Source of the DNA: Caprella mutica
Taxonomy: Eukaryota > Arthropoda > Malacostraca > Amphipoda > Caprellidae
DNA length: 64,000 nt
Assembly: GCA_947561585.1 (NCBI GenBank)
Contig: CANNZV010001064.1
Coordinates: 240,708 to 304,707, forward strand
Direction: 5' to 3'
Below, one piece after another: positions 1 through 11,074 of the stretch. The notes beneath the pieces are model-generated. The model worked only from the letters and a program-made list of their open reading frames with translations. It ran no database searches and had not been told where the DNA came from. Each line of letters starts with the position of its first letter. The first letter of the stretch is position 1. Both the position numbers and the translations under genes were made by a program.

Positions 1-510
1 TATTAGCTTCTTTATTATGTCAGATGGAAATTGGTTCTTCCGATGAGAACGGACTGATGTGTCGTCAAATATTGAAGGATTATATTGCCTAAATTACACG
101 CTTCAGAACTCTATTGATAATTTAATAAACGCAGTTCATATTCTACTTATATAACGATATCAAGAATTCATGAAATTATACTGTACCTCTATATATGAAT
201 ATCATTACGAGGTTTTCTATAGCTATTATACACTTATCATTCATTTATATAAATAACTTAAGTAAACCTAGATAAAAAACTATATCCTGAGACATAATTG
301 AAATTATTAACATTTGGCCTTTAAATTATTCATACTCTTTCCAACTATATAAGACGACTAATTATTTATAATTAGACGTTCATATTCAATGACTGTTCAT
401 CAATGTGCAATTTTTATATATTCTTTATAACGAGGAATATTTTCATTTGTAATGGAGCGAATAATATAGAATATGTAATTTCCTTAATGTGTTTATTTAT
501 TTATTTATTT
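1..510. other. AT-rich unique sequence
   Basis: AT-rich, non-repetitive sequence. The only frame of any size (60 codons at 403-585) has low-complexity hydrophobic composition and runs into the dispersed repeat that begins near 511. I see no gene, RNA or array here. Confidence 0.6.
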
Positions 511-754
511 GGTGTCCGCTTTTACACGACGGGTATTAAACATGAAGAATGTTACTATGATACGCACGGGAATATATTGACTTGATATTTAAATTCCCCT
601 GTTTTTATTCACTTTTTAAATGTATTTTATCTATAAAATAAATTAGACTATGAAGAAAATTTAATTTTAATTGAATTCATTAAAAATAACCTAATAACGG
701 GTAATAAATTGGTATTGATGATGACCCGTTATTTTTAACGGGAAAGTATACTAG
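511..754 (+). mobile_element. Dispersed repeat, Helitron-like candidate, copy 1
   Basis: About 245 bp matching, in opposite orientation, the sequence at 35989-36270. Near its right end is a hairpin with stem CCCGTTA/TAACGGG (about 725-742), followed about 8 bases later by CTAG at 751-754. That is the 3' arrangement of Helitron-type non-autonomous elements. Against a clean Helitron end, a short A-rich insert and a second CTAG (about 766-769) follow, and both copies then continue with TATA, so the boundary is uncertain. No coding potential. The repeat itself is well supported; the class is an inference. Confidence 0.55.
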
Positions 755-2197
755 AAGAGTGTACTCTAGTATAAAATAAAATATATAAATGGCCCGTTTT
801 CATCTTATCAATATAAAATGATGTAGATAATTCATTAGACAACTGACCAATCACGCACGCAGTTTGGAATACGTTACGTCAGTGGTAGAGAGAAATTCAT
901 TTAAACTTTCATTATATATTCATATGATCGGGTGAATTAATGGAGAGTGGTAATGTTGACATAACTTCATTATAGAGGTTATCGCCGAATAGAGAGACCA
1001 TTGATTGAGGATAATAAGCATTCATTCAGCCGGTAAATTATTTCAAATGAGCTGCTCTCGCAAAACCAATTGTAAAAAAAAACTTCCATTTGATTCTAAT
1101 AAAAGTAATTTCTGAACTATAATCAATTTGATGGTCGGATATAAAATAAAGGTTCATTTAAAAATGTGCATTAGATTAAAAGTTAAATTATCCAATCAGT
1201 TTATTAATTACGTATAAGAAATCACTATTGAAAAAAGTAAATAAAGAATGTAATTGGTGTATTTTTACTTCTATTGAACTGATTATAAAATTAAATTGAA
1301 GTGAATTTTGCATTTGTATCTCATGCCTATAAAATCACATTTTTTTCAGTTTGGAAAATGAATGAAACCAAACATTTACAAATTATTCCAAAGGATGAAT
1401 AAATTAAACAAGTTGTTGAAAGTCAACGTCGATGAATTCCAAGAAGTACCCTCCATCTCTCTTGGCTTATATGCCTAATGTGAAGAATAATAAGAAATTC
1501 AAGACATGCATAAAGTTACGACTTCTTCACGACGCGTCTAAATGTGTAAAGTTTCTGTAATTTGAACCTACTCAGACACCGTAAAACAGAATTCATATAT
1601 GGATTCATCTCATAAATCTACTCAAACGCGACCTAAAAAATTCTCCTCACTCCCGGCCCCCAAATTGCGGAAAAAATTCGAAAGTTGTACGAACACCTCG
1701 TTGCTGAGGGAGAAGAAAATTGTATATTCCGTAAGTAGCCGAGATAACTACGTAATCAAATTTATTATCTTGGTGTGCGACTTTTAGAGGCAGAAATGGA
1801 AGCCAAGTGGAGTCTTGGAGCTCATTATTATTCCTCAATTACACCGCACTAAAGTTGGTGGCTCTCAACAATGCAAAGATGGCAGACAGACATTCAGACA
1901 GAGTAAATATTATAATGTAGTTGGCAGCGTACTCCTCGCTTCCTCAAAAGTATGTGGGGAATTCGAAACAATTTTACAAATTGAAGTGCTCCTCTGCACC
2001 CTAAAGTATGTCTTTGAGGAATGTTTCTTAGACTTAGAAAGAAAGATGTAATTATGCACGTCTCTATGCACTAAATCACATCATTTAATTACCAACACTT
2101 AATATTAACACAATTTATACGGAAACAAATCATTCAACTTAAATGTACCTGTACGATCTTCCTAATATGATATGTTTGTAATTGCTAATAACTTTAA
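755..2197. other. AT-rich unique sequence, no supported gene
   Basis: Mostly unique AT-rich DNA. Two short overlapping frames on opposite strands (1599-1787 and 1647-1838) and one at 1815-2051 have no recognisable domain. The segment about 1500-1850 is slightly less AT-rich than its surroundings but shows no clear exon boundaries. Confidence 0.5.
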
Positions 2198-2374
2198 GGG
2201 TAAATTACTAATTATCGGTCAAGTTCACATCTTCGGTCATAAAAGAAAAAACGATATTATAATTGTTATTTTATTTGCAGGTATCATGGATACCAATTGA
2301 AATAAAAATAAAATAATATTGTTTTTTCTTATATGACCGAAGATGTGAACTTGACCGATAATTCGTAATTTACC
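2198..2374. mobile_element. Family A MITE, copy 1
   Basis: About 177 bp inverted-repeat element. The left end reads GGGTAAATTACTAATTATCG and the right end is its near reverse complement. Subterminal motifs ATCTTCGGTCATA and TATGACCGAAGAT are typical of the family. The centre contains the half-palindrome GGTATCATGGATACC that recurs across this window. No coding capacity. Length and TIR structure fit a non-autonomous Tc1/mariner-type MITE; other copies show flanking TA. Confidence 0.85.
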
Positions 2375-2817
2375 TCATATAATTATTAATAAATACAAAC
2401 TTTAGTCACATGAAATACAAAAAGTTGTTTCTATATTTTCTCATACTCATCGACGTGATGTCAATACACAATTTGGTCTCACTTTCAAATTGGTACAAAA
2501 AAAAGGTCTGAGAACACACTGTCTGGTCATACAGTTATTTAGGTTGCTAACTTTTCGCACTGCAATATCGCTATGAAATTGTTATTGTATAAGTTCCTGT
2601 ACATACATACACCTATCAAAATGGTCACACTTTATTAGGCCGTGTCTTATCCCTAAGGTATATAATGGGAAGAGTTTTCGAGAATTTTAAATTTTGAGAA
2701 TAAAAATGTGAACCTTCGGGAATATGTGAATATGTATATTGAGTAATAATTAATTAACTGAGTATTAACACTTGCTGAGTTCATTTTGCTTTTAATCTAT
2801 TGATTAGAATTTAACTT

Positions 2818-2888
2818 CAGAAGGTGAGACAGTGTCCATTCCTACTTCTGCTATCGAAATTATCGTCAAAATGACACAATGTACCTAT
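2818..2888 (-). repeat. Diverged single unit of the 70 bp minisatellite
   Basis: Read on the minus strand, this segment contains GTGTCATTTTGACG, then AGCAGAAGTAGGAATGGACA and CTGTCTCACCTTCTG. These match in order the 70 bp unit tandemly repeated at 11075-11985. It shows that the unit existed as an isolated dispersed sequence as well as an array. The surrounding 2375-3013 is otherwise unique AT-rich DNA. Confidence 0.65.
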
Positions 2889-3013
2889 GATTCAGTTAGA
2901 TTGTAATTAATCCCCATTAAAGTATACTTTGGAATTCTAAATGAAAATGTATGCATACTACAAAAGCAACTAGATAATACCTCATCCTGACAAACCTACT
3001 TGGTATAACTTAA

Positions 3014-3276
3014 GGGCCGTACACACGTAGTGTTTTTTCAGTCTTTCCACCAGACTTTTTGGTAAACTCCTCCTACTTTTTCCACGAGAATATAAGAAAA
3101 AACCATATAATTATTATTTATTTCAGTTGGTATCCATGATACCTGCAGATATCATGGATACCAACTGAAATAAATAAATAAAATAGATTTTTCTTATATT
3201 TTTGGGGGGAAAAGAAGGAGGAGTTTACCAAAAAATCTGGTGGAAAGACTGAAAAAACACTACGTGTGTACGGCCC
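3014..3276. mobile_element. Family B MITE, copy 1
   Basis: About 263 bp hairpin-forming element. TIRs begin GGGCCGTACACACGTAG and the right end is the reverse complement. Long subterminal arms carry CTCCTCCTACTTTTTCCACG (left arm) and its diverged complement (right arm). The centre is a palindrome built from GGTATCCATGATACC / GGTATCATGGATACC with CTGCAG-like middle. The left flank is TTAA. Two other copies lie at 31645 and 43754. Non-coding; the superfamily is not certain. Confidence 0.85.
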
Positions 3277-4230
3277 TTCAGGCACCTCCTTCCCATCTAA
3301 TTTGTCTGGTAGGAAGTAAGTAGGTAGCATGGGCACCACATGGAAGAAGACATAAGTAGAATAATCAATTGCGACGTCCAGGAACGAGGCTGATGATCTT
3401 GCGCATCATTTGTAACTGTCCACCGCTGCTCCAGTGGCCTCGATATTTTTACACTAGCGGGCGACAAACAATGAAAGCTGGCAATGCCCGCTACATTCAC
3501 GATCTTGCCACATGCGAAGGAGCAATATAGCAATGACTTAAATTGCTGGTTTGTCCCTTGAAAGCCGTGTCGCATGCTATCTTTATTGCTCTTGTACCTT
3601 CGCTTTCCTTTATTAGATTAATTAATAACTTATTTTAATTAGGGAATATGCGCTCTCTATGTTTAGAAATGCGTTAATTCCTGTTTAGATTTCGGGAATT
3701 TTACGGTGAAAAATTCCTTCCACCATTTCTAAAGAGATTTTACATTCTCTAACTCTTCAACAAAATAAAAATGAGTAGTTAGAATATTAGTAATAGGAAA
3801 TCTTTTTCGATAAACAAAAAGAAAATAATATTAAATAATTTTAAGTTCATTAATTGAGTCAATTTTATTTTTATCGAAAATTAACAGAAGTCTTCTTTCC
3901 GAAATTCTTGAAAACATTTATGATATTTTTTCATAAAATTTAGATTTTAGTAAATGAATTTCATAACCTTATAAAAAGTTAACAAATTAATATTCTCCTT
4001 TTTTAAATAAAATTGAATGTTCTTTTAGTATATTTTTCATTTATTTTGTGAGTCCATTTAAATTTTGTTTTGTAATTATCTGTTTTTAGCCATTACTCGT
4101 TATAAGAATTATTTTTATTTTTATTTACGTACGGATTTTTTTATGTGATTACAGCATATAATAAATTTACTATGGAAAAATATGGTCCATGTTATGGCAT
4201 CAATTAGAAATACTTTCGAAAACAGGATTA
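3277..4230. other. Unique sequence, no supported gene
   Basis: The first 300 bases are of mixed composition with an open minus-strand frame (3297-3575) that has no recognised domain and extends into the family B MITE. The remainder (about 3600-4230) is very AT-rich unique DNA. Confidence 0.5.
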
Positions 4231-4890
4231 AGTGATTCCCGTTGGAATATTCCTATAAGTGATTCCCGTTGGAATATTGCTATAAGTGATTCCCGTTGGA
4301 ATATTCCTATAAGTGATTCCCGTTGGAATATTTCTATAAGTGATTCCCGTTGGAATATTCCTAAAGTAATTCCCGTTGGAATATTCCCATAAGTGATTCC
4401 TGTTGTAATATTCCTAAAGTAATTCCCGTTGGAATATTCCTATAAGTGATTCCCGTTGGAATATTCCTATAAGTGATTCCCGTTGGAATATTCCTATAAG
4501 TGATTCCCGTTGGAATATTTCTATAAGTGATTCCAGTTGGAATATCCCTATAAGTGATTCCCGTTGGAATATCCCTATAAGTGATTCCCGTTGGAATATC
4601 CCTATAAGTGATTCCCGTTGGAATATCCCTATAAGTGATTCCCGTTGGAATATTCCTATAAGTGATTCCCGTTGGAATATTCCTATAAGTGATTCCCGTT
4701 GGAATATTCCTATAAGTGATTCCCGTTGGAATATTCCTATAAGTGATTCCCGTTGGAATATTCCTATAAGTGATTCCCGTTGGAATATTCCTATAAGTGA
4801 TTCCCGTTGGAATATTCCTATAAGTGATTCCCGTTGGAATATTCCTATAAGTGATTCCCGTTGGAATATTCCCATAAGTGATTCCCGTTT
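4231..4890. repeat. 27 bp minisatellite
   Basis: About 24 tandem copies of a 27 bp unit with core AGTGATTCCCGTTGGAATAT. Most units are nearly identical; a few are short (AAAGTAATTCCCG variants near 4363-4425). Because 27 is divisible by three, open frames run through it on both strands (a repeated SDSRWNI peptide on plus, ESLIGIFQR on minus). These should not be read as genes. Confidence 0.95.
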
Positions 4891-5031
4891 GACTAATCTC
4901 TGTGCAATAAGTGTTCTATTCATCCACAAAATAGTCTGGTGCAGACCTAATACTCCACTGAGCTCTGGATTAGATAGTCATGTGCAGTTACCTTAATTCC
5001 AACAGAACTGGATGTAGAGAACCAATACCTT

Positions 5032-5903
5032 GTGAAGGTGTGGAGTGAAGGTGTAGAGTGAAGGTGTAGAGTGAAGGTGTAGAGTGAAGGTGTAGAGTGA
5101 AGGTGTGGAGTGAAGGTGTGGAGTGAAGGTGTGGAGTGAAGGTGTGGAGTGAAGGTGTGGAGTGAAGGTGTGGAGTGAAGGTGTGGAGTGAAGGTGTGGA
5201 GTGAAGGTGTGGAGTGAAGGTGTGGAGTGAAGGTGTGGAGGAAGGTGTGGAGGAAGGTGTGGAGGGAGGTGTAGAGTGAAGGTGTGGAGTGAAGGTGTAG
5301 AGTGAAGGTGTGGAGTGAAGGTGTGGAGTGAAACTGTGGAGGAAGGTGTAGAGTGAAGGTGTGGAGTGAAGGTGTAGAGTGAAGGTGTGGAGTGAAGGTG
5401 TAGAGTGAAGGTGTGGAGGAAGGTGTGGATTGAAGGTGTGGAGGAAGGTGTGGAGGAAGGTGTGGAGGGAGGTGTAGAGTGAAGGTGTGGAGGAAGGTGT
5501 AGAGTGAAGGTGTGGAGGAAGGTGTAGAGTGAAGGTGTGGAGTGAAGGTGTAGAGTGGAGGTGTGGAGGAAGGTGTAGAGTGAAGGTGTGGAGGAAGGTG
5601 TAGAGTGAAGGTGTGGAGTGAAGGTGTAGAGTGGAGGTGTGGAGGAAGGTGTAGAGTGAAGGTGTGGAGGAAGGTGTAGAGTGAAGGTGTGGAGTGAAGG
5701 TGTGGAGTTAAGGTGTAGAGTGAAGGTGTGGAGGAAGGTGTGGAGGAAGGTGTGGAGGAAGGTGTGGAGTGAAGGTGTGGAGTGAAGGTGTGGAGGAAGG
5801 TGTGGAGTAAAGGTGTGGAGGAAGGTGTGGAGGAAGGTGTGGAGGAAGGTGAGGAGTGAAGGTGTGGAGTGAAGGTGTAGAGTGAAGGTGTAGAGTGAAG
5901 GTT
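5032..5903. repeat. 12/13 bp purine-rich minisatellite
   Basis: About 65-70 copies of GAAGGTGTGGAGT, mixed with 12 bp units that lack the final T. Units vary mainly by TGGAG/TAGAG. The strand is strongly asymmetric (purine plus T on plus). Its minus-strand frame of 325 codons is only a Ser/Thr/Pro/His repeat artefact. Confidence 0.95.
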
Positions 5904-6133
5904 AATCAGAATGTAATTACTCAATATTAACCAATCATTCCACTAAATTTCAGGCAATTTAGTGGAATATTATTTGAGTTATGCGAATAACAAGATTATA
6001 AATAAATAAATGACTTCCTATGTTATACCTACGGGGATAAATATTGCCGATCGAAATATAACCTTCCGCCATTTTGCGAAGATAACTACGTAAATAATAT
6101 TTTCAGTACAGTGATCATTTCTAGAAGTGTACA

Positions 6134-7370
6134 CCTGTAGCACAGGGGTCTGTATGTCTCCCTGTAGGGGGTCACATGGGCCTGTATGTCTCCCTGTAGG
6201 GTCACATGGGCCTGTATGTCTCCCAGTAGGGGGTCACATGGGCCTGTATGTCTCCCTGTAGGGTCTCAGGGGCCTGCATGTCTCCCTGTAGGGTCACAGG
6301 GGCCTGTATGTCTCCCTGTAGGGTCACAAGGGTCTGTAAGTCTCACTGTAGGGTCACAGGGGACTGTATGTCTCCCTGTAGAGTCACAGGGGCCTGTATG
6401 TCTCCCTGTAGGGTCACAGGGGCCTGTAAGTCTCACTGTAGGGTCACAGGGGCCTGTAAGTCTCACTGTAGGGTCACAGGGGCCTGCATGTCTCCCTGTA
6501 GGGTCACAGGGGCCTGTATGTCTCCCTGTAGGGTCACAGGGGCCTGTATGTCTCCCTGTAGGGTCACAGGGGCCTGTAAGTCTCACTGTAGGGTCACAGG
6601 GGCCTGTATGTCTCTCTGTAGGGTCACAGGGGCCTGTATGTCTCCCTGTAGGGTCACAGGGGCCTGTATGTCTCCCTGTATGTTCACAGGGGCCTGTATG
6701 TCTCCCTGTAGGGTCACAGGGGCCTGTATGTCTCACTGTAGGGTCACAGGGGCCTGTATGTCTCCCTGTAGGGTCACAGGTGGCCTGTATGTCTCCCTGT
6801 AGGGTCACAGGGGCCTGTAAGTCTCACTGTAGGGTCACAAGGGCCTGTATGTCTCCCTGTAGGGTCACAGGGGCCTGTATGTCTCCCTGTAGGGTCACAG
6901 GTGGCCTGTATGTCTCCCTGTAGGGTCACAGGGGCCTGTAAGTCTCACTGTAGGGTCACAAGGGCCTGTATGTCTCCCTGTAGGGTCACAGGGGCCTGTA
7001 TGTCTCCCTGTATGTTCACAGGGGCCTGTATGTCTCCCTGTAGGGTCACAGGGGCCTGTATGTCTCACTGTAGGGTCACAGGGGCCTGTATGTCTCCCTG
7101 TAGGGTCACAGGGGCCTGTATGTCTCCCTGTAGGGTCTCAGGGGCCTGCATGTCTCCCTGTAGGGTCACAGGGGCCTGTATGTCTCCCTGTAGGGTCACA
7201 AGGGTCTGTAAGTCTCACTGTAGGGTCACAGGGGACTGTATGTCTCCCTGTAGAGTCACAGGGGCCTGTATGTCTCCCTGTAGGGTCACAGGGGCCTGTA
7301 AGTCTCACTGTAGGGTCACAGGGGCCTGTATGTCTCCCTGTAGGGTCACAGGGGCCTGTATGTCGTACTG
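6134..7370. repeat. 30 bp minisatellite with internal block duplications
   Basis: About 41 copies of a 30 bp unit containing GGGCCTGTATGTCTCCCTGT and AGGGTCACA. Diagnostic variants recur in order. A unit with GGGTCTCAGG at 6261 followed by the same variant series reappears 872 bp later at 7133, and the variant TGTTCACAGG recurs at 6681 and 7013. This indicates block duplications rather than only single-unit slippage. All frames and both strands stay open, so the apparent Cys-rich peptides are artefacts. Confidence 0.95.
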
Positions 7371-7440
7371 GGATTAGAGAGCTAATAGGTGATTTAGTTT
7401 GCTCTGCCACATCTGATATATGGGGACAACTGAATCTGCT

Positions 7441-7965
7441 AGAGAGAAAAGAGTATCGAGGTATCTGATACACTAGATACTTTGAATAGTGGAGAGAGAA
7501 AAGAGTATCGAGGTATCTGATACACTAGATACATTGAAAAGTAGAGAGATATAAAAGAGTATCGAGGTATCTGATACGCCAGATACTTTGAATAGTAGAG
7601 AGAAAAGAGTATCGAGGTATCTGATACACCAGATACATTGAATAGTAGAGAGAGAAAAGAGTGTCGAGGTATCTGATACACCAGATACATTGAATAGTAG
7701 AGAGAGAAAAGAGTATCGAGGTATCTGATACACCAGATACATTGAATAGTAGAGAGATAAAAAAGAGTATCGAGGTATCTGATACACTAGATACTTTGAA
7801 TAGTAGAGAGAGAAAAGAGTATCGAGGTATCTGATACACCAGATACATTGAATAGTAGAGAGAGAAAAGAGTATCGAGGTATCTGATACACTAGATAAAT
7901 TGAATAGTAGAGAGATAGAAAAGAGTATCGAGGTATCTGATACACCAGATACTTTGAAGGTAATA
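7441..7965. repeat. 50 bp minisatellite
   Basis: About 10.5 copies of a roughly 50 bp unit containing AGTATCGAGGTATCTGATAC, then ACCAGATACATTGAATAGTA and GAGAGAAA. Each unit has a short inverted motif GTATCTGATAC. Small indels in the GAGAGA part give 50-53 bp spacing. It starts only about 65 bp after the 30 bp array ends. Confidence 0.93.
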
Positions 7966-8570
7966 TTAGAGATAGTAAAGAGTATCTAATCCAATAATTA
8001 CATCACCATGATATAATAATTCTTTTCTCCTTTTCCCTAATCGTAAGCGAAGCCTAAAGTGAGTAGAAAGTTTGGCCTCTTTCTTCATTTGTACGAATGT
8101 AACTTTATGAGAATTTCTCTTGGTATTCAGTAGTGACTTCATAAAATTAAACAGCAAGGCTTACTTCTGGAGCAGGACTTTTGTCCTTAATCCCTCAGAG
8201 ATTATATTTTATGCTCCAAATGTAACTAAGGAGCACGTTCTCTCAAGTTTGGAATTCAGGGCAAAATACACAGGAGGAAGCGAGTGCGGCGGTTCCTTTT
8301 CCAAAATGCGGCCCACATGAGCTTCACATTCTACATTTCTTGCGTCGTTCTGGAAATGTTCTCACACAACGAGGAAATAGGATTTTCTGGATAAAATCTT
8401 TTCGGGAGTTGCGGATGCGAGTTGCTACACTTTTGGATGAGAGACAAATATTTCAGTGAGTTAATTGACTGTGGTATGGTTTAGTGGAGAAATTATCGGT
8501 TTTATTTGTTTGTTTCGACCGTTTTGTTTTATTTGATGTTTAAATTATTTTAAAAATTTCTTTAAGAATA
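7966..8570. other. Unique sequence, no supported gene
   Basis: Unique sequence of mixed composition. Short opposing frames at 7966-8157 and 8120-8320 contain no recognisable domain. I see no RNA gene or repeat. Confidence 0.5.
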
Positions 8571-8784
8571 GGGCTAGTTCTTAATTATCGGTCAGTTCAA
8601 CATTTTCGGACACGTAAGAAAAAATATATAATAATTATTATTTAACTTTAATTCCAACTTTAATTCCATGATACCTGAAGGTATCATGGATACCAATTAA
8701 AATTAAAGTTAAATAATAATTATTATATATTTTTTTCTTACGTGTCCGAAAATGTTGAACTGACCGATAATTAAGAACTTTTCC
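8571..8784. mobile_element. Family A MITE, copy 2
   Basis: About 214 bp, flanked by TA at 8569-8570 and 8785-8786. Long TIR arms include AATTATCGGTCAGTTCAACA on the left and its complement on the right. The interior is a hairpin centred on a GATACCTGAAGGTATC palindrome. The arms are nearly perfectly complementary, so the element could fold over almost its entire length. Confidence 0.85.
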
Positions 8785-8786
8785 TA

Positions 8787-9330
8787 GTATTTCAGTGAGT
8801 TAATTGATAACAATTTGGTATGTTTTAGTGGAAAATTATCTTCGAGCTTTCACTTGTTACTTTAGATTATTTTATAATTAAAATGATTTTAATTTTTTCT
8901 CGATTCTCCTACGGAAGAATTCATCAGAAAAGATAACACAGTGGCGGGGGCAGTGCAAACATCTTCAACGCTTATCATAATTTAATTTATTCACAAAGTA
9001 CCTTAATTAGCGCTTCCCAGTTTTGAAAGAATATGAGCTTAACTCTCACAAGTGTATCTTATAATGACAGTGCAATGTTATTCCTACGGGGACTGCTTTA
9101 ATAAACCCTCCCAGAAAAGTTACTTATTAAATGTGCTCTGAAATAACTAGGCGTTAATTACGCTTTAATTTATTGAATTGTATAAGTTACTGTTGTAATT
9201 ATCAAAGAAATATTATTTAATTGATGATAGATAAAAAGTATGATTTTTGTTGTTGTCTTATTCGTGAAATAATAATAATTTTGATAATAATGATGAAAAA
9301 TTGATAAAAAATTGAGCCTCTCTACACCTC
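8787..9330. other. Unique AT-rich sequence
   Basis: No gene, array or clear element is visible. Some short motifs resemble those near 12650-12780 (ATTCCTACGGGGACTG here, ATTCGTACGGGGAATG there, each followed by a TTAATTA..GCTTTAATTTAT stretch), so part of this segment may be an old dispersed repeat. Confidence 0.4.
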
Positions 9331-9491
9331 CATGTATAGTGAACGTAGAATCCTGAGTAAGGAAGTAGCCTCTATAGTGAACAAATTTTCATTGGTATTT
9401 GTAAAACAAATTGCCAATCATAGCAGACTAAAAAAAACCGGTTCACTATAGAGGCTACTTCCTTACTGAGGACTCTACAATCACTACACAG
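9331..9491. mobile_element. Family C MITE, copy 1
   Basis: Inverted-repeat element of about 160 bp. Left arm ATGTATAGTGAACGTAGAAT is followed by GAAGTAGCCTCTATAGTGAA; the right arm is complementary (TTCACTATAGAGGCTACTTC). It is homologous to 13371-13580 and 14395-14618. Non-coding. Confidence 0.8.
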
Positions 9492-9796
9492 GATTTCATT
9501 ATATAGAAATTCTACTGTATAATATATAACAATAAATACGATACATTCCATTTAATAATCCGTTCTGCAAACCTCAATCTTCAACATGTTGTTAATTCAA
9601 TCTGATAGTTAATTATCCTATGAGAATTAAGTCACCAGATTAATTGTGACACTGGTGCAAAAACGCTTCAGTTAATTTAACTTCCAGAAGCCTCTTAGTA
9701 ACTGTGAGGAATTACCGGGCACTTTTACACGGAACTTTGGCCACTGCTAGCCCTCCATTTGGCTTCAACTTGAACCAGTCCTTCTGTCTCCAAACC

Positions 9797-10080
9797 TTGA
9801 GAGAACCGTGAAACCATAGGAGAACCGTGAAACCATAGGAGAACCGTGAAACCATAGGAAAACCGTGAACCATAGGAGAACCGTGAAACCATAGGAAAAC
9901 CGTGAACCATAGGAGAACCGTGAAACCATAGGAAAACCGTGAACCATAGGAGAACCGTGAAACCATAGGAAAACCGTGAAACCATAGGAGAACCGTGAAA
10001 CCATAGAAGAACTATGAGTAAACCGTGAACCATAGGAGAACCATAGGGAAATCCATGAAACCTTAGGAAAACCATGAATT
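9797..10080. repeat. 17-19 bp minisatellite
   Basis: About 15 copies of AGGAGAACCGTGAAACCAT with frequent shorter variants (AGGAAAACCGTGAACCAT). It decays towards its right end, where GAACCATGAAACC-like remnants continue to about 10120. Confidence 0.9.
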
Positions 10081-10394
10081 CTTGTAAGAACCATGAAACC
10101 TACGGAAAACCATGGGTTAAAGAATGAAATTTTTGGAAAATTAGTGGGCTATCTATAGTGAAAACCATAGAATATTAGTAAATTATTAGTAAATTATTAG
10201 TAATTTTTACCAAATGGTAAAATGCAAAATTATCAGAAAAAGTAATAAGAAAACCCATGGGAAAATATGTAGAAAATATTTATAGAATTTGAAAAGCTGT
10301 GAATGATAAGAACATCTCTCATATTAACTAATTCAAATATTATTCGGAACATCTTAAATTCAATGTAAAATATCACGAGAGTCCAATTGTTCAT

Positions 10395-10655
10395 CCTTTC
10401 TATTTTCCCTTTCTATTCCCTTCTCTTACCCTTCCCTTCCTTTTGTCTTCCCTTTCTCTTCCCTTTCTCTTCCATTTCTCTTCCCTTTCTCTTCCCTTTC
10501 TCTTCCATTTCTATTCCATTTCTTTTCCCTTTCTATTCCCTTTCTATTCCCTTTCCTCTTCCCTTTTTATTCCCTTTCTCTTCCCTTTCTATTCCCTCTC
10601 TCTTTCCTTTTCTTCCTTTTCTATTCCCTTTCTCTTCCCTCTTTCTCTCTCTTTT
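10395..10655. repeat. Pyrimidine-rich tandem repeat
   Basis: Polypyrimidine tract with an approximately 11-12 bp unit such as CTTCCCTTTCTATTCC. It is almost purely C/T on the plus strand over about 260 bp. Open frames through it give only Phe/Leu/Ser/Pro repeats. Strand asymmetry makes it a candidate for triplex or H-DNA structure (inference). Confidence 0.85.
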
Positions 10656-10880
10656 TTACCCTCGCAGAGAAAAAGGGCAAAAGTAACTGGATATCGCGGG
10701 TGCAGTCCTGTCATCTGTACACACCAAACTTTATTTGGCGAATAAAAGGAAACTTATCTCTCATAACTCTTCTTGCTGAGTAAATACAAATATATTCCAG
10801 TCAACAACTGCTCACTCATAAAATACCCTCTAAAAAACTCCATATTGTCTATAGTCATAGATTAAAAGTTGGTGTGGATA

Positions 10881-11007
10881 GGGGAAGTTCTGAGTTATCG
10901 GACGGTTCCATATATTCGATCGTAAAAAGAAAGTGTATCATAATGGTTCTATACTTTTTCTTATATAATCGGAATTGTGAGAGGGTCCGATAATTCAGAA
11001 CTTACCC
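10881..11007. mobile_element. Family A MITE, copy 3 (short)
   Basis: About 127 bp, flanked by TA at 10879-10880. The left end is GGGGAAGTTCTGAGTTATCG and the right end its diverged complement ending in AACTTACCC. It lacks the central palindrome of other copies. It lies about 70 bp upstream of the 70 bp minisatellite. Confidence 0.8.
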
Positions 11008-11074
11008 AATATATCACGCGGTACACGTAGTCTGTCATAGTCTGAAATTAAACTGAGTTAAATCGAGGTAATTA

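Noticed and set aside
1599..1838. Opposing short frames with ordinary composition
   Set aside because: No recognisable domain, and both strands are open; insufficient to call an exon.
4414..4929. 171-codon minus-strand frame with a repeated ESLIGIFQR peptide
   Set aside because: It lies in a 27 bp minisatellite; the plus strand is also open and there is no domain or splice context.
4947..5924. 325-codon minus-strand Ser/Thr/Pro/His-rich frame
   Set aside because: Product of the 12/13 bp array; composition follows the repeat and the unit length changes shift the peptide phase.
6134..7370. Possible CRISPR array (regular 30 bp units)
   Set aside because: Units are contiguous with no unique spacers and the genome context is eukaryotic, so it is a minisatellite.
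6186..7377. Cys-rich repeat proteins on both strands
   Set aside because: A 30 bp period keeps several frames open on both strands; no start context, signal peptide or conserved flanks.
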